The notes under the pieces: generated by a model
Databases searched by the model: none
The model's input: the letters and a program-made list of their open reading frames with translations, nothing else
What the model was told of the DNA's origin: nothing
Position numbers and translations under genes: made by a program
Assembly: GCA_003526065.1 (NCBI GenBank)
Contig: DQBD01000239.1
Coordinates: forward strand, 4,571-20,608
DNA length: 16,038 nucleotides
Direction: 5' to 3'
From: Gammaproteobacteria bacterium
GTDB taxonomy: Bacteria; Pseudomonadota; Gammaproteobacteria; Immundisolibacterales; Immundisolibacteraceae
In this document: in pieces, positions 14,667-16,038 of the stretch
Layout: each line of letters starts with the position of its first letter
Position numbering within the stretch: the first letter of the stretch is position 1

Positions 14667-14735
14667 CTTTTAATCAAATCTTCATTTTTATTTAAAATCA
14701 TATGGTTGTTGAATATTTTGAACTCACATTGGCAG
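14667..14735. other. AT-rich intergenic segment upstream of cysD
   Basis: This is the most AT-rich stretch of an otherwise very GC-rich window, with TTTTAATCAAATC, TTTTTATTTAAAATCA and GAATATTTTGAA. It may be the cysD promoter region; for example TTTAAA (14691-14696), a 17-nt spacer and TATTTT (14714-14719) form a weak sigma-70 pair. CysB-type activator sites are typically AT-rich and lie in this position. The alternative reading is a DNA-unwinding element beside the DnaA boxes. The remaining gap to cysD (14736-14844) holds nothing else I can assign. Confidence 0.45.
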
Positions 14736-14844
14736 GCAACGGCGATTTTTGCCGGTCAGTGCGAGATTTTTTGAAGACCTGTGCGTAAATGGCCGCCGCC
14801 ACCGCTGATGCACCGCCACCGGCGCCCTTGACAGAGACCCCGCG

Positions 14845-15747
14845 ATGAGCACCCTGACCCACCTGCAGCGCCTTGAGGCCGAAAGCATCCACATCCTGCG
14901 CGAAGTGGTCGCCGAAACCGAGCGTCCGGTGATGCTCTATTCCATCGGCAAGGACAGCGCGGTGATGCTGCACCTGGCCCGCAAGGCATTCTTTCCGGCG
15001 CCGCCACCCTTCCCGCTGCTGCACGTCGACACGACCTGGAAGTTCCGTGACATGTACGCCATGCGCGAGCGCATGGCGGACGAGATCGGCATGGAGCTGA
15101 TCGTCTACCAGAACCCAGAGGCCAAGGCGCAGGGCATCAACCCGTTCGACCACGGCTCGCAGCTGCATACCGACATGTGGAAGACCCAGGGCCTGAAGCA
15201 GGCGCTGGACCTGTACGGCTTCGACGCCGCCTTCGGCGGAGCGCGCCGCGACGAGGAACGATCCCGCGCCAAGGAGCGCATCTTCTCGTTCCGCACCGCC
15301 CAGCATCAGTGGGATCCGAAAAACCAGCGCCCGGAACTGTGGCGCCTGTACAACGGGCGCAAGCACAAGGGCGAGTCAATCCGGGTGTTCCCGATCAGCA
15401 ACTGGACCGAGCTGGACGTGTGGCAGTACATCCAGCTCGAGAACATCCCCATCGTGCCGCTCTACTTCGCCGCCGAGCGGCCGGTGGTGGAACGCGACGG
15501 CACGCTGATCATGGTCGACGACGAGCGCATGCGCCTGCACCCCGGGGAAACGCCGATGCTCAGGAAAGTGCGCTTTCGCACCCTCGGCTGCTATCCGCTG
15601 TCCGGCGCCGTCGAATCCACCGCCGACACGCTGACCGCCATCATCCAGGAGATGCTGCTGACGCGGACCTCCGAGCGCCAGGGCCGCATGATCGACCACG
15701 ACACCGCCGCCTCCATGGAAAAGAAAAAGCAGGAGGGCTACTTCTGA
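14845..15747 (+). CDS. cysD: Sulfate adenylyltransferase subunit 2 (CysD)
   Basis: CysD is the ATP-pyrophosphatase subunit of ATP sulfurylase. With the GTPase CysN it makes adenosine 5'-phosphosulfate (APS) from sulfate and ATP, the first step of assimilatory sulfate activation. The 300-residue protein has the PP-loop SIGKDS (33-38), [12 protein letters not shown] (about 59-70), the [21 protein letters not shown] block (near 134-154), and the [12 protein letters not shown] substrate region. The C-terminus KKKQEGYF is the family ending. Length is normal. The ATG at 14845 matches the family start, with only a weak AGAGA before it. Its stop overlaps the cysN start by one base (TGATG), so the two subunits are coupled. 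Confidence 0.97.
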   Translation: MSTLTHLQRLEAESIHILREVVAETERPVMLYSIGKDSAVMLHLARKAFFPAPPPFPLLHVDTTWKFRDMYAMRERMADEIGMELIVYQNPEAKAQGINPFDHGSQLHTDMWKTQGLKQALDLYGFDAAFGGARRDEERSRAKERIFSFRTAQHQWDPKNQRPELWRLYNGRKHKGESIRVFPISNWTELDVWQYIQLENIPIVPLYFAAERPVVERDGTLIMVDDERMRLHPGETPMLRKVRFRTLGCYPLSGAVESTADTLTAIIQEMLLTRTSERQGRMIDHDTAASMEKKKQEGYF

Positions 15748-16038
15748 TGGCACACGTCTCGGACCTGATCGCCAGCGACATCGAGCAGTACCTGGCCCTG
15801 CACGAGAAAAAGAGCCTGCTGCGGTTCATCACCTGCGGCAGCGTGGACGACGGCAAGAGCACCCTGATCGGGCGCCTGCTGTACGAGTCGAAGATGCTGT
15901 TCGACGACCAGCTGGCCGCCATCGAGGCCGACAGCAAGAAGTGGGGCACCCAGGGCGGCGACATCGATTTCGCCCTGCTGGTCGACGGCCTGGCCGCCGA
16001 GCGCGAGCAGGGCATCACCATCGACGTCGCCTACCGCT
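15747..16038 (+). CDS. cysN: Sulfate adenylyltransferase subunit 1 (CysN), 3' truncated by window
   Basis: The first 97 residues of the GTPase subunit of ATP sulfurylase are present. It hydrolyses GTP to drive APS formation by CysD. The P-loop GSVDDGKS (31-38) and the switch-I region [13 protein letters not shown] (85-97) are typical of CysN and the EF-Tu-like GTPases. AGGAGG lies 10 nt before the ATG, inside the end of cysD. The gene runs off the right edge, so whether it is plain CysN or a CysNC fusion with an APS kinase domain cannot be seen. Confidence 0.95.
   Translation, partial: MAHVSDLIASDIEQYLALHEKKSLLRFITCGSVDDGKSTLIGRLLYESKMLFDDQLAAIEADSKKWGTQGGDIDFALLVDGLAAEREQGITIDVAYR

Noticed and set aside
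14828..14833. Perfect TTGACA -35 hexamer before cysD
   Set aside because: It is only 11 nt from the ATG, and the matching -10 would fall inside the gene with no suitable sequence there.
14698..15366. A 222-codon open frame on the minus strand over cysD
   Set aside because: It is antisense to cysD, which is unmistakable, and shows no domain of its own.

Overview
This window looks like chromosomal DNA from a GC-rich gammaproteobacterium. That placement rests on the combination of an Hsp15-type S4 protein, a DUF1820 protein, an H-NS-family protein, an M18 aminopeptidase, a YigB-like HAD phosphatase and CysD/CysN-type sulfate activation. The genus cannot be fixed from the sequence alone. Most of the window is ordinary, densely packed genes with short or overlapping junctions. 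No complete insertion sequence, CRISPR array, rRNA or tRNA was found.

Layout, left to right. (1) Positions 1-3192, plus strand: a membrane-quality operon plus isoprenoid enzyme, made of an NfeD-type membrane serine protease (5' end cut by the window), a slipin/stomatin SPFH protein overlapping it by 4 nt, and ispG 4 nt further on. (2) Positions 3334-4353, plus: a stand-alone PAPS-dependent sulfotransferase. (3) Positions 4354-4522: a short intergenic stretch filled with inverted repeats, including a perfect 42-bp palindrome. (4) Positions 4523-6069, minus: an AhpD-like peroxidase-related protein translationally coupled to a zeta-crystallin-type quinone oxidoreductase. (5) Positions 6162-7284, plus: a HAD phosphatase and a DUF1820 protein. 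(6) Positions 7320-8160, minus: an Hsp15-like RNA-binding protein and an H-NS-like nucleoid protein, separated by a clear intrinsic terminator. (7) Positions 8161-9201: about 1 kb with no convincing gene. (8) Positions 9202-13064, minus: an accessory aromatic-catabolism operon of two tandem AAHS-type MFS transporters and a Rieske ring-hydroxylating oxygenase alpha subunit. (9) Positions 13225-14559, plus: M18 aminopeptidase apeB. (10) Positions 14560-14844: an AT-rich, DnaA-box-containing intergenic region. (11) From 14845 to the right edge, plus: cysD and the start of cysN.

Functional links. The NfeD/slipin pair is a known membrane partnership; ispG shares its transcript but uses [4Fe-4S] chemistry in isoprenoid precursor synthesis. 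The Rieske/transporter operon probably imports and oxidises an aromatic or related organic acid, but its electron-transfer partners are not in the window. CysD/CysN make APS, the precursor of the PAPS that the sulfotransferase would use, although the two loci are about 10 kb apart and not co-transcribed.

No obviously new multi-gene system is visible. The parts most worth a second look are the palindrome cluster at 4387-4524, the oriC-like DnaA-box/AT-rich module at 14574-14735, the gene-empty kilobase beside the H-NS gene, and the unusual active-site spacing in the Rieske oxygenase.
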